Assembly: GCA_016285075.1 (NCBI GenBank)
Contig: JAEEQB010000014.1
Location: 22,375-86,374 of the forward strand
Origin: Prevotella sp.
GTDB lineage: Bacteria > Bacteroidota > Bacteroidia > Bacteroidales > Bacteroidaceae
Direction of reading: 5' to 3'
Length of the DNA: 64,000 nt
Shown: one piece after another, positions 9,103-17,608 of the stretch
Position numbering within the stretch: the first letter of the stretch is position 1
Layout: the number at the start of each line of letters is the position of its first letter
The notes under the pieces: generated by a model
Database searches by the model: none
What the model was told of the DNA's origin: nothing
What the model saw: the letters and a program-made list of their open reading frames with translations, nothing else
Position numbers and translations under genes: made by a program

Positions 9103-9500
9103 ACTTTTCCTTTAAAATTATTTACACAGTAGACCCGTGCACCCACACAAATCGAAAAATTAAACAAAATTAAGAAAAAAGTATGTGCAAACGTTTAAAT
9201 TGGTGTGAATTGTGGCTGCTTGCTAAGTTATTTTTCCCCCTTGAGAAGATGCGATGTAACACCTAAAAAACTATCTCTGTCGAACGCTTTTGTCCGGTTA
9301 CTCATTGTCGCAGTTACGGATAAGCATCGGCAGAATGAACTCACTTTTACCATGAAGAATTGTATCGATGGTATAGCGGAGTGAATAGAATGGGAGTCGG
9401 AGCAAGCTTTCTGTGAAGCCTGCCATTTGCATGTAGGCATGTACTCCTTTAGTAGGCTGACACAGAGTGACATAAGGCTGGCACCAAAAAAGGGAGTACC

Positions 9501-9580
9501 ACCATGCTTGAAGAGAGTCGTTCTCTTGCTTGAAGAGAGTCACTACCTTGCTTGAATCTCAATGCTCGATTGCTTGAAGG
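9501..9580 (-). repeat. Dispersed 22-bp-period repeat, copy A
   Basis: On the minus strand the word CAAGC recurs at exact 22-bp steps (its reverse complement GCTTG starts at 9506, 9528, 9550 and 9572). Units carry an internal hairpin of the type AAGAGA...TCTCTT. The minus-strand sequence TCAAGCAATCGA, 5 bp, GAGATTCA is shared with copy B near 26.93 kb. Members B, C and D of the same family lie at about 26.89, 36.40 and 37.71 kb. Confidence 0.85.
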
Positions 9581-9650
9581 TGTTGCATAGGACGGCAGGC
9601 GGTATAGCGTACTGACTGAAGCTTTGCTAGCCCATACAAGTCAAATGTAT

Positions 9651-9708
9651 TTTACCGCCACTAAACTCGGACTTTAGTGGCGGTAAAGTCTGAGTTTAGT
9701 GGCGGTAA
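9651..9708. repeat. 22-bp repeat and stem-loop around TTTAGTGGCGGTAA
   Basis: TTTACCGCCACTAAA (9651-9665) is followed by its perfect reverse complement (9673-9687), and that sequence repeats directly at 9695, 22 bp on. The spacers CTCGGAC and GTCTGAG are also near-complementary. The result is a strong 15-bp stem and one extra direct repeat. Confidence 0.9.
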
Positions 9709-9730
9709 TCTCACACATCCTCGCTCATGA

Positions 9731-9840
9731 ATTATTCTCTCCCTGAGTGAGCATTGTTCTCTCCCCGAGTGAGCATTGTTCTCTCCCCGAGTGAGCAGCG
9801 TTCTCTCCCTGAGTGAGCAGCGTTCTCTCCCTGAGTGAGC
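9731..9840. repeat. Five tandem 22-bp repeats
   Basis: Five units share the core TTCTCTCC(C/T)(C/T)GAGTGAGC, ending at 9752, 9774, 9796, 9818 and 9840, exactly 22 bp apart. Units 2 and 3 are identical to each other, as are 4 and 5. Because 22 is not a multiple of 3 the array is not a coding repeat. No unique spacers occur between units, so it is not a CRISPR array. Confidence 0.95.
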
Positions 9841-9892
9841 AGCAATGCTTAGCATTTTAGTTAAGACACTCGGCACCTTAGAGTTAGGAACA

Positions 9893-10807
9893 CTAAGAGT
9901 GTTTATATGTGTTGTTTCTGTACTCCATTGGCGTTAAACCTGTTAGGCGCTTGAAATACTTAGCAAAAAACGATGGGTTGGCAAAGTGCATCTCTTCAGC
10001 TATCTGTGCTGTAGACTTGTCCGTGTGACGTAGTTCTATTTTTATGCGGGTAATGAGGGCACGGTCTATCCAGTCCTTGGCGGTGGTGCCGCTGGCTTGT
10101 CGGATGACCGTGCTGAGATAGCGTTCTGTAAGGCACAGACGTTCAGCATAGTAGCCTATCTGGTGGTGTTCTGTGCTGTGCAGGGTGACAAGTTGAATAA
10201 AGCGGTCGAAGATGGTCTGCTCGCGTGAACGTGAGACGGCGTGCATATCCGATTGCTGACGGAACAGGTGATCGTAGTGGTGCATCAGGGCTGCTACTAG
10301 TGTAGTAACTGTGGGACGATGATAGTCCTCTGTGTGAACCACATGCCAGATGGTGTTGAGAATGTGGCTGGCCGTGTTGATATCACTTTCACCAACGGGC
10401 AGCTGGAAGTCGCGAATTTGACCGTTGAAAGCTGATGGCATCTGACCCTGTGCGAAGGGCATAGGAAAATCAGCAAAAAGACCGATGCCGAAGACTTGTA
10501 GATCATCGGAAAGACGGATGGGGTTGATGATGGTGCCAGGACCGATATAGACCAATGTTCCAGCGGTGACGTGACGGTCTTGCAGGTTGAAGTTGAAGTA
10601 GGCCTCTCCACTTGTGATGATACCCAATCGATGGTCGTTGATAACGAATGGTGGTTTCTGACGCATCAGAAGACGGAACACGGTATGATCCCCATGAACC
10701 AAACCAAGTTCACCATTGAAGAAGATGTTCTTGCTAATCTGTGCAAGATGAGGGGTGAGTATGTCACGCATTCGCGACATGTCCATTAATTGGGGCTGTT
10801 TGTTCAT
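9893..10807 (-). CDS. AraC-family transcriptional regulator
   Basis: A 304-residue protein with an N-terminal cupin-like sensing half (residues about 20-180) and a C-terminal pair of AraC helix-turn-helix motifs (about 200-300; STAQIAEEMHFANPSFFAKYF then KRLTGLTPMEYR). It is transcribed divergently from the tripartite efflux operon, with 157 bp between the two start codons and face-to-face promoters, so it most likely controls that operon and perhaps itself. The ligand is unknown. The start at 10807 lies a plausible 19 nt after the -7 element. Confidence 0.9.
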   Translation of the reverse strand: MNKQPQLMDMSRMRDILTPHLAQISKNIFFNGELGLVHGDHTVFRLLMRQKPPFVINDHRLGIITSGEAYFNFNLQDRHVTAGTLVYIGPGTIINPIRLSDDLQVFGIGLFADFPMPFAQGQMPSAFNGQIRDFQLPVGESDINTASHILNTIWHVVHTEDYHRPTVTTLVAALMHHYDHLFRQQSDMHAVSRSREQTIFDRFIQLVTLHSTEHHQIGYYAERLCLTERYLSTVIRQASGTTAKDWIDRALITRIKIELRHTDKSTAQIAEEMHFANPSFFAKYFKRLTGLTPMEYRNNTYKHS

Positions 10808-10826
10808 AATCCGTCTGTTTTGTTTG

Positions 10827-10834
10827 CAAAGATA
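10827..10834 (-). promoter_or_regulatory. -7 element of the AraC regulator promoter
   Basis: TATCTTTG on the minus strand (plus-strand CAAAGATA), matching TAnnTTTG, 19 nt before the regulator's ATG. No clear -33 TTTG was seen. Confidence 0.55.
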
Positions 10835-10931
10835 ATTATTTTATCTGAATTGACGTCCTCTTTTTGCGCAAATCGAACAAATGGAACATTTTTTCATGCT
10901 AGAGGATAATGTCATTATGAGAAAAATGTCC

Positions 10932-10939
10932 TATCTTTG
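10932..10939 (+). promoter_or_regulatory. -7 element of the efflux operon promoter
   Basis: TATCTTTG, 25 nt before the ATG at 10965. It lies downstream of the alternative ATG at 10881, which argues against that longer start. No good -33 element is present, consistent with an activator-dependent promoter. Confidence 0.6.
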
Positions 10940-10964
10940 CAGCAGAATTCAATTGTTGAAAGAA

Positions 10965-12236
10965 ATGAAGATTTTATTAATAGGTTTGATGATGCTGCCG
11001 ATGGTGGCGCTGGGGCAGACGCTAGAGGAGTGTCAGCAGGCGGCAGAGCAGAATTATCCGCTGATAAGTCAGTATGGGCTTATCGAGAAGACAACGGAGC
11101 TGACGGTGGCGAATATCCAGAAGGGATGGCTGCCGCAGGTGTCGGCATTAGCCCAGGCAACGTATCAGAGCGATGTAACGGCTTGGCCAGATCAGATGAA
11201 AACTGTCTATCAACAGATGGGTATAGACATGAAAGGACTGAAGAAAGACCAGTATCGGATAGGTGTCGATATACAACAGACCATCTATGACGGTGGTGCC
11301 ATCAACAGCCAGAAACAGATAGCACGTGAGCAGGGCAAGGTGCAGGCTGCACAGAATGAGGTTAATATATATAATGTTCGCAAGCGCGTGAATGAGATGT
11401 ACTTTGCGTTGCTGGTGCTTGATGAGCAAATCAAACTGAACCAGGATTTGCAGGGGTTGTTGGGCGGCCATGAACGGAAGTTGGCTTCGATGGTGAAAAA
11501 CGGAACGGCAGCAGAGAGTGATTATCAAAACGTGAAAGCTGAAAGACTGAGCGTGATGCAGCAGGCAACCAACCTGGTAGGACAGAAAGCAATGCTTCAG
11601 AGAATGCTGAGCACATTTTGCGGTGTGGAGGTGAAGGAGGTGCAGAAACCGGTTATGAATGTTGCTGTAGTACAACAACAAACGGGGCTGCGGCCCGAGT
11701 TAAAGTCACTGGATGCGCAGATAGTGATGATCAATGCTCAGGAGAAAGCTTTGGATTCGGCACTGATGCCGAAGTTGGGCTTGTTTGCCCAGGGATTCTA
11801 TGGTTACCCTGGACTAAACATGTTTGAGGATATGATGAGGCACGATTGGAGCCTGAACGGCATTGTAGGAGCACGGTTGACGTGGAACATCGGTGCCCTC
11901 TATACCCGTAAGAATGACAAGGCGAAACTGCAGTTGCAGCGTGACATGATAGTGTCGAATCGTGAGACGTTTCTGTTCAACAACAATATGGAACAGATTC
12001 AGCAGAATGAAAACATCGAACGCTACAAAAGACTGATGGCTGATGATGCGGAGATTATCTCGCTTCGGCAGACTGTGAGAAAGGCAGCTGAGTCGAAACT
12101 CTCGCACGGTATCATCGACGTGAACGATTTGGTACGAGAGATCAATGCCGAGAATGCTGCCCGAGTGCTGCAGTCGATGCACGAGATTGAAATGCTGAAG
12201 GAAATATATGACAAAAAGTTTACCATTAATAATTGA
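10965..12236 (+). CDS. TolC-family outer membrane efflux protein
   Basis: A 423-residue exported protein with signal peptide MKILLIGLMMLPMVALGQ followed by the TolC-family opening TLEECQQAAEQNYP, long amphipathic helical hairpins with Gln-rich coiled-coil segments, and the family's internal duplication. It should form the outer membrane channel of the tripartite pump encoded with the next four genes. An upstream in-frame ATG exists at 10881, but it precedes the promoter element and would bury the signal peptide, so 10965 was chosen. It is the first gene of the operon; 33 bp separate it from the adaptor gene. Confidence 0.92.
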   Translation: MKILLIGLMMLPMVALGQTLEECQQAAEQNYPLISQYGLIEKTTELTVANIQKGWLPQVSALAQATYQSDVTAWPDQMKTVYQQMGIDMKGLKKDQYRIGVDIQQTIYDGGAINSQKQIAREQGKVQAAQNEVNIYNVRKRVNEMYFALLVLDEQIKLNQDLQGLLGGHERKLASMVKNGTAAESDYQNVKAERLSVMQQATNLVGQKAMLQRMLSTFCGVEVKEVQKPVMNVAVVQQQTGLRPELKSLDAQIVMINAQEKALDSALMPKLGLFAQGFYGYPGLNMFEDMMRHDWSLNGIVGARLTWNIGALYTRKNDKAKLQLQRDMIVSNRETFLFNNNMEQIQQNENIERYKRLMADDAEIISLRQTVRKAAESKLSHGIIDVNDLVREINAENAARVLQSMHEIEMLKEIYDKKFTINN

Positions 12237-12269
12237 TTATCGACTACAGAATTAACGAAATAAACGGCT

Positions 12270-13160
12270 ATGAAGAAAATAATGATAACAGCAATTGTGG
12301 CGCTGATGATGGCCGCCTGCGGCGGGAGTGAAAAGACATATGATGCCACGGGTACCTTTGAAGCTACTGAGACCACTGTGTATGCAGAGCAGAGTGGAGC
12401 GCTGCTGACGTTCGATGTGAATGAAGGTGACAATATCGGAGCCAACAAAGAAGTGGGACTCATCGACACCACACAGACGTGGCTGAAGATTCTTCAGTTG
12501 AATGCCACGAAAGAGGTATATCAGAGCCAGAAACCTGATATGGAACGCCAGATAGCAGCCACACGGCAACAGCTGGCCAAGGCCTTGCAGGACGAACAGC
12601 GATACAAAGAGCTGGTGTCCGATGGTGCTGCTCCTTCGAAGATGCTCGACGATGCCAGTAATCAGGTGAAGGTGTTGCGGAAGCAGCTGGATGCACAGAT
12701 ATCGTCGCTAAGTACCAGCGCCCGTTCACTGGACAAACAGACGGCAGCTGCAGATGTCCAAATAGAACAACTGCGTGACATGCTTCGCAAGTGCCACATC
12801 ATAGCACCTGTACAGGGCGCTGTACTTGAGAAATACGTGGAACGCGGAGAGTTCGTGAGCGTGGGTAAACCTCTGTTGAAGATAGCTGATACAGAGAATA
12901 TGTACTTGCGTGCCTATGTAACCTCAGCCCAACTGCAAAACCTGAAAATAGGTCAGCAGGTAAAGGTCTTTGCAGACTACGGAGACGGTCAGCGAAAGGA
13001 GTATGAAGGTAAAGTCAGTTGGATATCAAACCGCTCGGAGTTTACGCCGAAGACCATCCTTACCGACGATGAGCGTGCTGATCTAGTGTATGCCGTCAAG
13101 GTTGCTGTCCGTAACGACGGATATGTGAAAATAGGTATGTACGGCGAAGTGAAATTTTAA
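12270..13160 (+). CDS. HlyD/YbhG-like periplasmic adaptor lipoprotein
   Basis: A 296-residue membrane fusion protein. The N-terminus MKKIMITAIVALMMAACGG has a lipobox with Cys17, so it is probably a lipoprotein of the inner membrane. The barrel-sandwich half (residues about 25-70), a coiled-coil hairpin (about 75-175, TRQQLAKALQDEQRYKEL) and the second lipoyl half (HIIAPVQGAVLEKYVERGEF) are followed by a beta-barrel domain. It bridges the ABC permeases and the TolC-like channel encoded on either side. Confidence 0.92.
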   Translation: MKKIMITAIVALMMAACGGSEKTYDATGTFEATETTVYAEQSGALLTFDVNEGDNIGANKEVGLIDTTQTWLKILQLNATKEVYQSQKPDMERQIAATRQQLAKALQDEQRYKELVSDGAAPSKMLDDASNQVKVLRKQLDAQISSLSTSARSLDKQTAAADVQIEQLRDMLRKCHIIAPVQGAVLEKYVERGEFVSVGKPLLKIADTENMYLRAYVTSAQLQNLKIGQQVKVFADYGDGQRKEYEGKVSWISNRSEFTPKTILTDDERADLVYAVKVAVRNDGYVKIGMYGEVKF

Positions 13161-13246
13161 GCGACAAATGATTCCACTGATTTGCCGTATTGCTCGTTCT
13201 GTATGTCATGTAAATCTGTGAAATCTGCTTAATCCGATGTAAAAAA

Positions 13247-14707
13247 ATGAATGCTATAGAAGTCAAGCATATAACCAAGTCCTACGGACGAGTGCGAGCC
13301 CTCGATGATGTATCTTTTGCGGTAGGCAAAGGTGAGGTGTTCGGACTCATTGGCCCTGACGGAGCTGGTAAGACGTCAATGTTCCGTATTCTCTGTTCGC
13401 TGTTGCTACCCGATGCTGGAGCAGCAGTCGTGGATGGCTTCGATGTGGTGAAGCAGATGCGTGAGGTGCGCTGCCGTGTGGGCTATATGCCGGGTAAGTT
13501 CTCGCTTTACCAGGACTTGACTATCGAGGAAAATCTGAAATTCTTTGCCACCCTTTTCGGCACCACCATCGAAGAGGGCTACGACAGTATCAAGGCCATC
13601 TATTCGCAGATAGAGCGTTTTAAAGATCGCAGGGCTGGGGCGCTCTCTGGAGGCATGAAACAAAAATTGGCATTAAGTTGTGCTTTGGTGCATCAGCCGA
13701 GTGTTCTCTTTCTTGACGAACCGACAACTGGTGTGGATCCTGTGAGTAGAAAGGAACTATGGGAGATGCTTTTATTGTTGAAGGAACGCGGTATTACTAT
13801 TGTATCTTCGACACCCTATCTCGATGAGGTAAGATGCTGTGAACGTGTGGCGTTCATGGATCAGGGAAAAGTGATGGGCATTGATACGCCAGATACTATC
13901 CTTGATCGATTTAAAGATGTGTTCAACCCACCAGGAATTGAGGCTGTTGCTGAAGTGCAACAACAAACCGAACCGGTTATTGAGGTGAAGCACTTAGTGA
14001 AGGCTTTTGGAGATTTCCGGGCTGTGGATGATATTAGTTTTACGGTGAAGAAAGGCGAGATATTCGGTTTCTTGGGGGCTAACGGTGCGGGTAAGACGAC
14101 GGCGATGCATATGCTGACAGGTTTAAACCAACCAACGAGCGGAACGGGTCGCGTCTGTGGCTACGATATCCGTACGGAGTATGAGCAGATAAAAAAGCAT
14201 ATCGGTTATATGAGCCAGAAATTCTCGCTCTATGAGAATCTGACCGTTTCTGAAAATATCCGCCTCTTTGCAGGTATCTATGGAATGAAGAAAGAAGATG
14301 TAAGAAAGAAGATGGACGAAGTACTGCTCCAGTTGAATTTCGTGGAACATAAGGACGATTTGGTGGGGGCGCTGCCACTCGGGTGGAAACAGAAATTGGC
14401 TTTCTCTGTATCCATCTTCCATGAACCGGGTGTGGTGTTCCTCGACGAGCCTACGGGTGGCGTAGATCCCGCTACTCGCCGTCAATTCTGGGAGTTGATT
14501 TACAACGCAGCTCATCGCGGCATCACAATCTTTGTTACTACTCACTATATGGATGAGGCTGAATACTGCGACCGGATCTCGATTATGGTGGATGGCAAAA
14601 TCAAAGCGATGGGCACGCCCGAAGAACTGAAGCAGGAATACCACCAGCCCGATATGGACCATGTGTTCACATATTTAGCAAGGAAAGCTACGAGAATAGA
14701 CAGTTGA
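13247..14707 (+). CDS. Duplicated ABC transporter ATPase (YbhF-like)
   Basis: A 486-residue protein with two complete ATP-binding cassettes. Domain 1 has Walker A GPDGAGKTS, signature LSGGMKQ and Walker B VLFLDEPTTGVDP. Domain 2 has Walker A GANGAGKTT, an altered signature LPLGWKQ, and Walker B VVFLDEPTGGVDP. The altered second signature is usual for YbhF-type drug exporters. It powers the two ABC-2 permeases that follow. It starts 86 bp after the adaptor gene and 22 bp before the first permease gene. Confidence 0.93.
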   Translation: MNAIEVKHITKSYGRVRALDDVSFAVGKGEVFGLIGPDGAGKTSMFRILCSLLLPDAGAAVVDGFDVVKQMREVRCRVGYMPGKFSLYQDLTIEENLKFFATLFGTTIEEGYDSIKAIYSQIERFKDRRAGALSGGMKQKLALSCALVHQPSVLFLDEPTTGVDPVSRKELWEMLLLLKERGITIVSSTPYLDEVRCCERVAFMDQGKVMGIDTPDTILDRFKDVFNPPGIEAVAEVQQQTEPVIEVKHLVKAFGDFRAVDDISFTVKKGEIFGFLGANGAGKTTAMHMLTGLNQPTSGTGRVCGYDIRTEYEQIKKHIGYMSQKFSLYENLTVSENIRLFAGIYGMKKEDVRKKMDEVLLQLNFVEHKDDLVGALPLGWKQKLAFSVSIFHEPGVVFLDEPTGGVDPATRRQFWELIYNAAHRGITIFVTTHYMDEAEYCDRISIMVDGKIKAMGTPEELKQEYHQPDMDHVFTYLARKATRIDS

Positions 14708-14729
14708 CAATGGATAATAGCCAATTAAG

Positions 14730-15830
14730 ATGAAACAGTTTCTATCTTTCGTCATAAAAGAAACCAAACACATCCTGCGTGATAAGCGTACAATGCTGAT
14801 ACTCTTCGGTATGCCCGTAGTCCTGATGTTCCTCTTTGGCTTTGCCATCACTACTGATGTAAAAAATGTTCGTACGGTGATAGTGGCAGTCAACAGTGAC
14901 CACCAGACTCTACAGGCATTCAACCGCCTCGCTGCCTCTGAATATTTCATCATCACGCAAACCGTAGCCACACCTCAGGAGGCAGAACAGCTCATTCGCA
15001 GCCAGAAAGCGGATATGAGCCTCATTCCCAACCCCACACAAAAGGGCGGGGGGAGTAGTCGCATAAAGTGGCAAATTATGGTTGATGGAAGCGACCCCAA
15101 CATGGCACAGCAATGGGTCACCTATGCACAGGCCATTCTTTCGCAATCTAATGACAGCAAAAGATATTCGTTCCCCTCGCTATCCAGAGATGGGCTGGGG
15201 GTGAGGCTTCTATACAACCCCCAGATGCGATCAGCTTACAATTTCGTTCCTGCCATCATGGGTATGCTACTGATACTCATCTGTGCCATGATGACGTCGA
15301 TAAGTATTGTTCGTGAGAAGGAACGTGGAACCATGGAGGTGTTACTAGTGTCACCAGTTCGCCCAATAATGGTCATCATCGCTAAGGCAGTGCCGTATTT
15401 AGTACTTGCTTTTGCCATTCTTATCACCATTCTCCTGATGGCGCGCTTTGTACTAGGTGTGCCGCTGGCAGGTTCGTTGTTTTGGATTTTAGCTGTGAGC
15501 ACCTTATATATAATAATGGCCCTCTCGTTAGGCTTACTCATTTCGAATGTGGCTCAGACACAATTGGTGGCCCTGTTGCTCTCAGCGATGGTGCTGCTCA
15601 TGCCTGTGGTAATGCTTTCTGGCATGTTGTTTCCCGTGGAATCTATGCCAACCATTCTGCAGTGGCTATCAGCCGTAGTACCGCCACGCTATTACATCCA
15701 GGCCATGCGCAAATTGATGATTATGGGTGTAGGCATTGGAGATGTGGCGCAGGAGGTAGCTGTTTTGGGAGGTATGACTGCCGTTTTGCTCATCATTGCC
15801 TTGAAAAAATTCAATACTCACCTAGAGTAA
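14730..15830 (+). CDS. ABC-2 type permease, first subunit (YbhS/YbhR-like)
   Basis: A 366-residue inner membrane protein: one N-terminal membrane segment (TMLILFGMPVVLMFLFGFA, about 26-45), a large periplasmic domain (about 45-170), then five more segments in the C-terminal half, which is the ABC2_membrane_3 layout. The motif IVREKERGTMEVLLVSPV follows the second segment, as in related drug exporters. It is probably paired with the next gene as a heterodimer. The substrate is unknown; homologous systems export drugs or other small amphiphiles. Confidence 0.9.
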   Translation: MKQFLSFVIKETKHILRDKRTMLILFGMPVVLMFLFGFAITTDVKNVRTVIVAVNSDHQTLQAFNRLAASEYFIITQTVATPQEAEQLIRSQKADMSLIPNPTQKGGGSSRIKWQIMVDGSDPNMAQQWVTYAQAILSQSNDSKRYSFPSLSRDGLGVRLLYNPQMRSAYNFVPAIMGMLLILICAMMTSISIVREKERGTMEVLLVSPVRPIMVIIAKAVPYLVLAFAILITILLMARFVLGVPLAGSLFWILAVSTLYIIMALSLGLLISNVAQTQLVALLLSAMVLLMPVVMLSGMLFPVESMPTILQWLSAVVPPRYYIQAMRKLMIMGVGIGDVAQEVAVLGGMTAVLLIIALKKFNTHLE

Positions 15831-15866
15831 TCATTATTTACAATTGCTGATAATCAGTTTTTAATT

Positions 15867-16904
15867 ATGATAAGATATCTCATCCAGAAAGAGTTTCTGC
15901 AGATACGTCGCAATGCGTTTCTGCCAAAACTAATCATCCTGTTTCCCATCATGATTATGTGCGTGATGCCATGGGTGATGCAGATGGAGGTTAAGAATAT
16001 CGTTGTGGATGTAGTAGATATCGACCGGACGGTAGACTCGCAGCGTCTCGTGCAGCAGATTGCTGCCAGTAATTATTTTATCTTTGGTGGACAGAAGGCC
16101 ACATTCGCAGATGCGATGAGGGACGTTGAGAAGGGTAGGGCTGATGTGATTTTCGAGATCCGGGATGGTCGGTATCTCATCGCTGCCAATGCTGTCAATG
16201 GCACTAAAGGATCGATGGGGTCGGCATATTTGTCTCAGATCGTCACATCGCAACAGCCAAGTCGCAATTCTCAGTATTCAGTCCTCAATCTGTACAACAA
16301 AGGCCAGAACTACAAACTCTATATGATTCCAGCCCTTCTTGCCATTGTGATGATGCTTATGACTGGTTTTCTGCCCACTCTGAACATTGTGGGGGAAAAG
16401 GAATCAGGTACCATAGAACAGATTAATGTTACACCCGTGTCGAAGTGGTCGTTCATCCTCGCTAAACTTATTCCATACTGGATCATAGCCCTTTTCGTCA
16501 TTACAGTCTGCCTCTTGCTTGCCTGGCTCGTCTATGGCCTCACACCAGCAGGTCCAGTGTGGCTCATCTATGTGCTTGCCATGTTGCTGGCATTGTTTTT
16601 CTCCTCGTTTGGACTTGTCGTTTCCAACTATAGTGAAACCATGCAACAGGCAATGTTTGTCATGTGGTTTTTTGTGGTCAGTATCATGCTGCTTTCTGGT
16701 CTATTTACTCCCACGCGTTCAATGCCCGATTGGGCTTATTTGACCACCTACATCAACCCGATGCATTATTTCATTGATGCTATACGTACCGTTTTTATCC
16801 GAGGCGGTGGTTTACTGCAGGTTGCCCACCAACTACTTGCTCTGCTCACCATCGGTACTTTCATGGCAGTTTGGGCTGTGAAGAGTTATAAGAAAAACAA
16901 TTAA
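15867..16904 (+). CDS. ABC-2 type permease, second subunit (YbhR-like)
   Basis: A 345-residue paralogue of the preceding gene with the same layout: one N-terminal membrane segment, a periplasmic domain, and five C-terminal segments. The motif IVGEKESGTIEQINVTPV corresponds to that of the first subunit. It is the last gene of the efflux operon, 36 bp after its partner. No convincing terminator was found in the 225 bp that follow. Confidence 0.9.
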   Translation: MIRYLIQKEFLQIRRNAFLPKLIILFPIMIMCVMPWVMQMEVKNIVVDVVDIDRTVDSQRLVQQIAASNYFIFGGQKATFADAMRDVEKGRADVIFEIRDGRYLIAANAVNGTKGSMGSAYLSQIVTSQQPSRNSQYSVLNLYNKGQNYKLYMIPALLAIVMMLMTGFLPTLNIVGEKESGTIEQINVTPVSKWSFILAKLIPYWIIALFVITVCLLLAWLVYGLTPAGPVWLIYVLAMLLALFFSSFGLVVSNYSETMQQAMFVMWFFVVSIMLLSGLFTPTRSMPDWAYLTTYINPMHYFIDAIRTVFIRGGGLLQVAHQLLALLTIGTFMAVWAVKSYKKNN

Positions 16905-17081
16905 TTCAGTTCCAATGTGCTTCTCTGCTTATAGCTAATTAGTAATTATCCAACGGAGCAGAGACGACCTTTGAATAATTGAAACGTTAAAAAAAGACAA
17001 GGTGAAAGACTTATTCATCATTCTTTGTTAAACAAATGGAACAAAGAGCGAGGGCAAGGTGAATAATTCATTTTTATTTTC

Positions 17082-17089
17082 TAATTTTG
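17082..17089 (+). promoter_or_regulatory. -7 promoter element upstream of the Lys/Ala-rich protein
   Basis: TAATTTTG matches TAnnTTTG and lies 40 nt before the ATG at 17130. The -33 element is unclear. Confidence 0.5.
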
Positions 17090-17129
17090 CATCTACAAAT
17101 AATAGGAATACACAACTAATAACTTTTTA

Positions 17130-17552
17130 ATGGAAAGAATTATGAAAAGAATGATGATGACTGTGGCGCTTGCAGCAACGATGTTACTGGGTGCCCAGAC
17201 GGTAAAGGCTCAGGACGTGCTGACTCCGGAGCAGCAGGCAGAACTGAAGGCCCAGGAGGCTGCTCAGAAAGCTGCAGAAAAGCAGGCCAAGAAGTTGGAA
17301 AAGGCTGAAAAGAAGAAGGAGGCTGAAAAGAGAAAGAAGGAAAAAGCGATAGAGAAACAGAAGAAACTTGTGAAGAATGCCGAGAAGGCACAAAAATCTG
17401 CTGAAAAGGCTCAGCAGAAGTATGTTAAGGCTGCTGAGAAGGCTGCACAGAACCCTGGCGACAGCAAGGCTGAACTGGCTGCTGCCAAGGCAAAGGTTGC
17501 AGCTGAGAAGGCAGCAGAGAAGGCAGCCAAGGCTGCTAAGAAAGCTAAGTAA
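17130..17552 (+). CDS. Exported Lys/Ala/Glu-rich coiled-coil protein
   Basis: A 140-residue protein with a signal peptide (MMMTVALAATMLLGAQTVKAQ) and a mature part made almost only of Lys, Ala, Glu and Gln in heptad-like order, predicted as a highly charged helix or coiled coil. I do not recognise a family. The start could also be the ATG at 17142. It heads a group of five same-strand genes (MORN protein, YhcH-like, branching enzyme, membrane protein). A periplasmic structural or binding role is possible but not shown. Confidence 0.75.
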   Translation: MERIMKRMMMTVALAATMLLGAQTVKAQDVLTPEQQAELKAQEAAQKAAEKQAKKLEKAEKKKEAEKRKKEKAIEKQKKLVKNAEKAQKSAEKAQQKYVKAAEKAAQNPGDSKAELAAAKAKVAAEKAAEKAAKAAKKAK

Positions 17553-17608
17553 GGTTTAGTTAATAGAATTAGGTAAAGAAAGTAAAAGATAAAAATAGCA
17601 AAAGAGAT

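Larger units (their letters stand above)
8967..9892. other. Gene-free convergent interval with small-RNA signals and 22-bp-period repeats
   Basis: No open frame here looks like a real protein. The interval sits between two convergent genes. It holds a candidate minus-strand small RNA (8976-9067), two copies of an AAACGTT-containing motif in opposite orientation (GATAACGTTTGC at 9061-9072 and GTGCAAACGTTT at 9185-9196) that resemble LacI-family operators, and three separate sets of repeats, all with a 22-bp period (9501-9580, 9651-9708, 9731-9840). The stretch 9230-9500 holds nothing I recognise. Confidence 0.7.

Noticed and set aside
9228..9543. Two overlapping minus-strand frames of 81 codons
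   Set aside because: They run into the 22-bp repeat, lack a promoter or family resemblance, and overlap each other in different frames.
9731..9840. Regular repeats that might be taken for a CRISPR array
   Set aside because: The 22-bp units are directly adjacent with no variable spacers, and no cas gene is in the window.
10881..10964. Upstream ATG extending the TolC-like protein by 28 residues
   Set aside because: It precedes the TATCTTTG promoter element and would hide the signal peptide.
16905..17129. Inverted repeat CTCTGCT/AGCAGAG after the efflux operon as a terminator
   Set aside because: Only a 7-bp stem with a loop of about 30 nt and no T-run.
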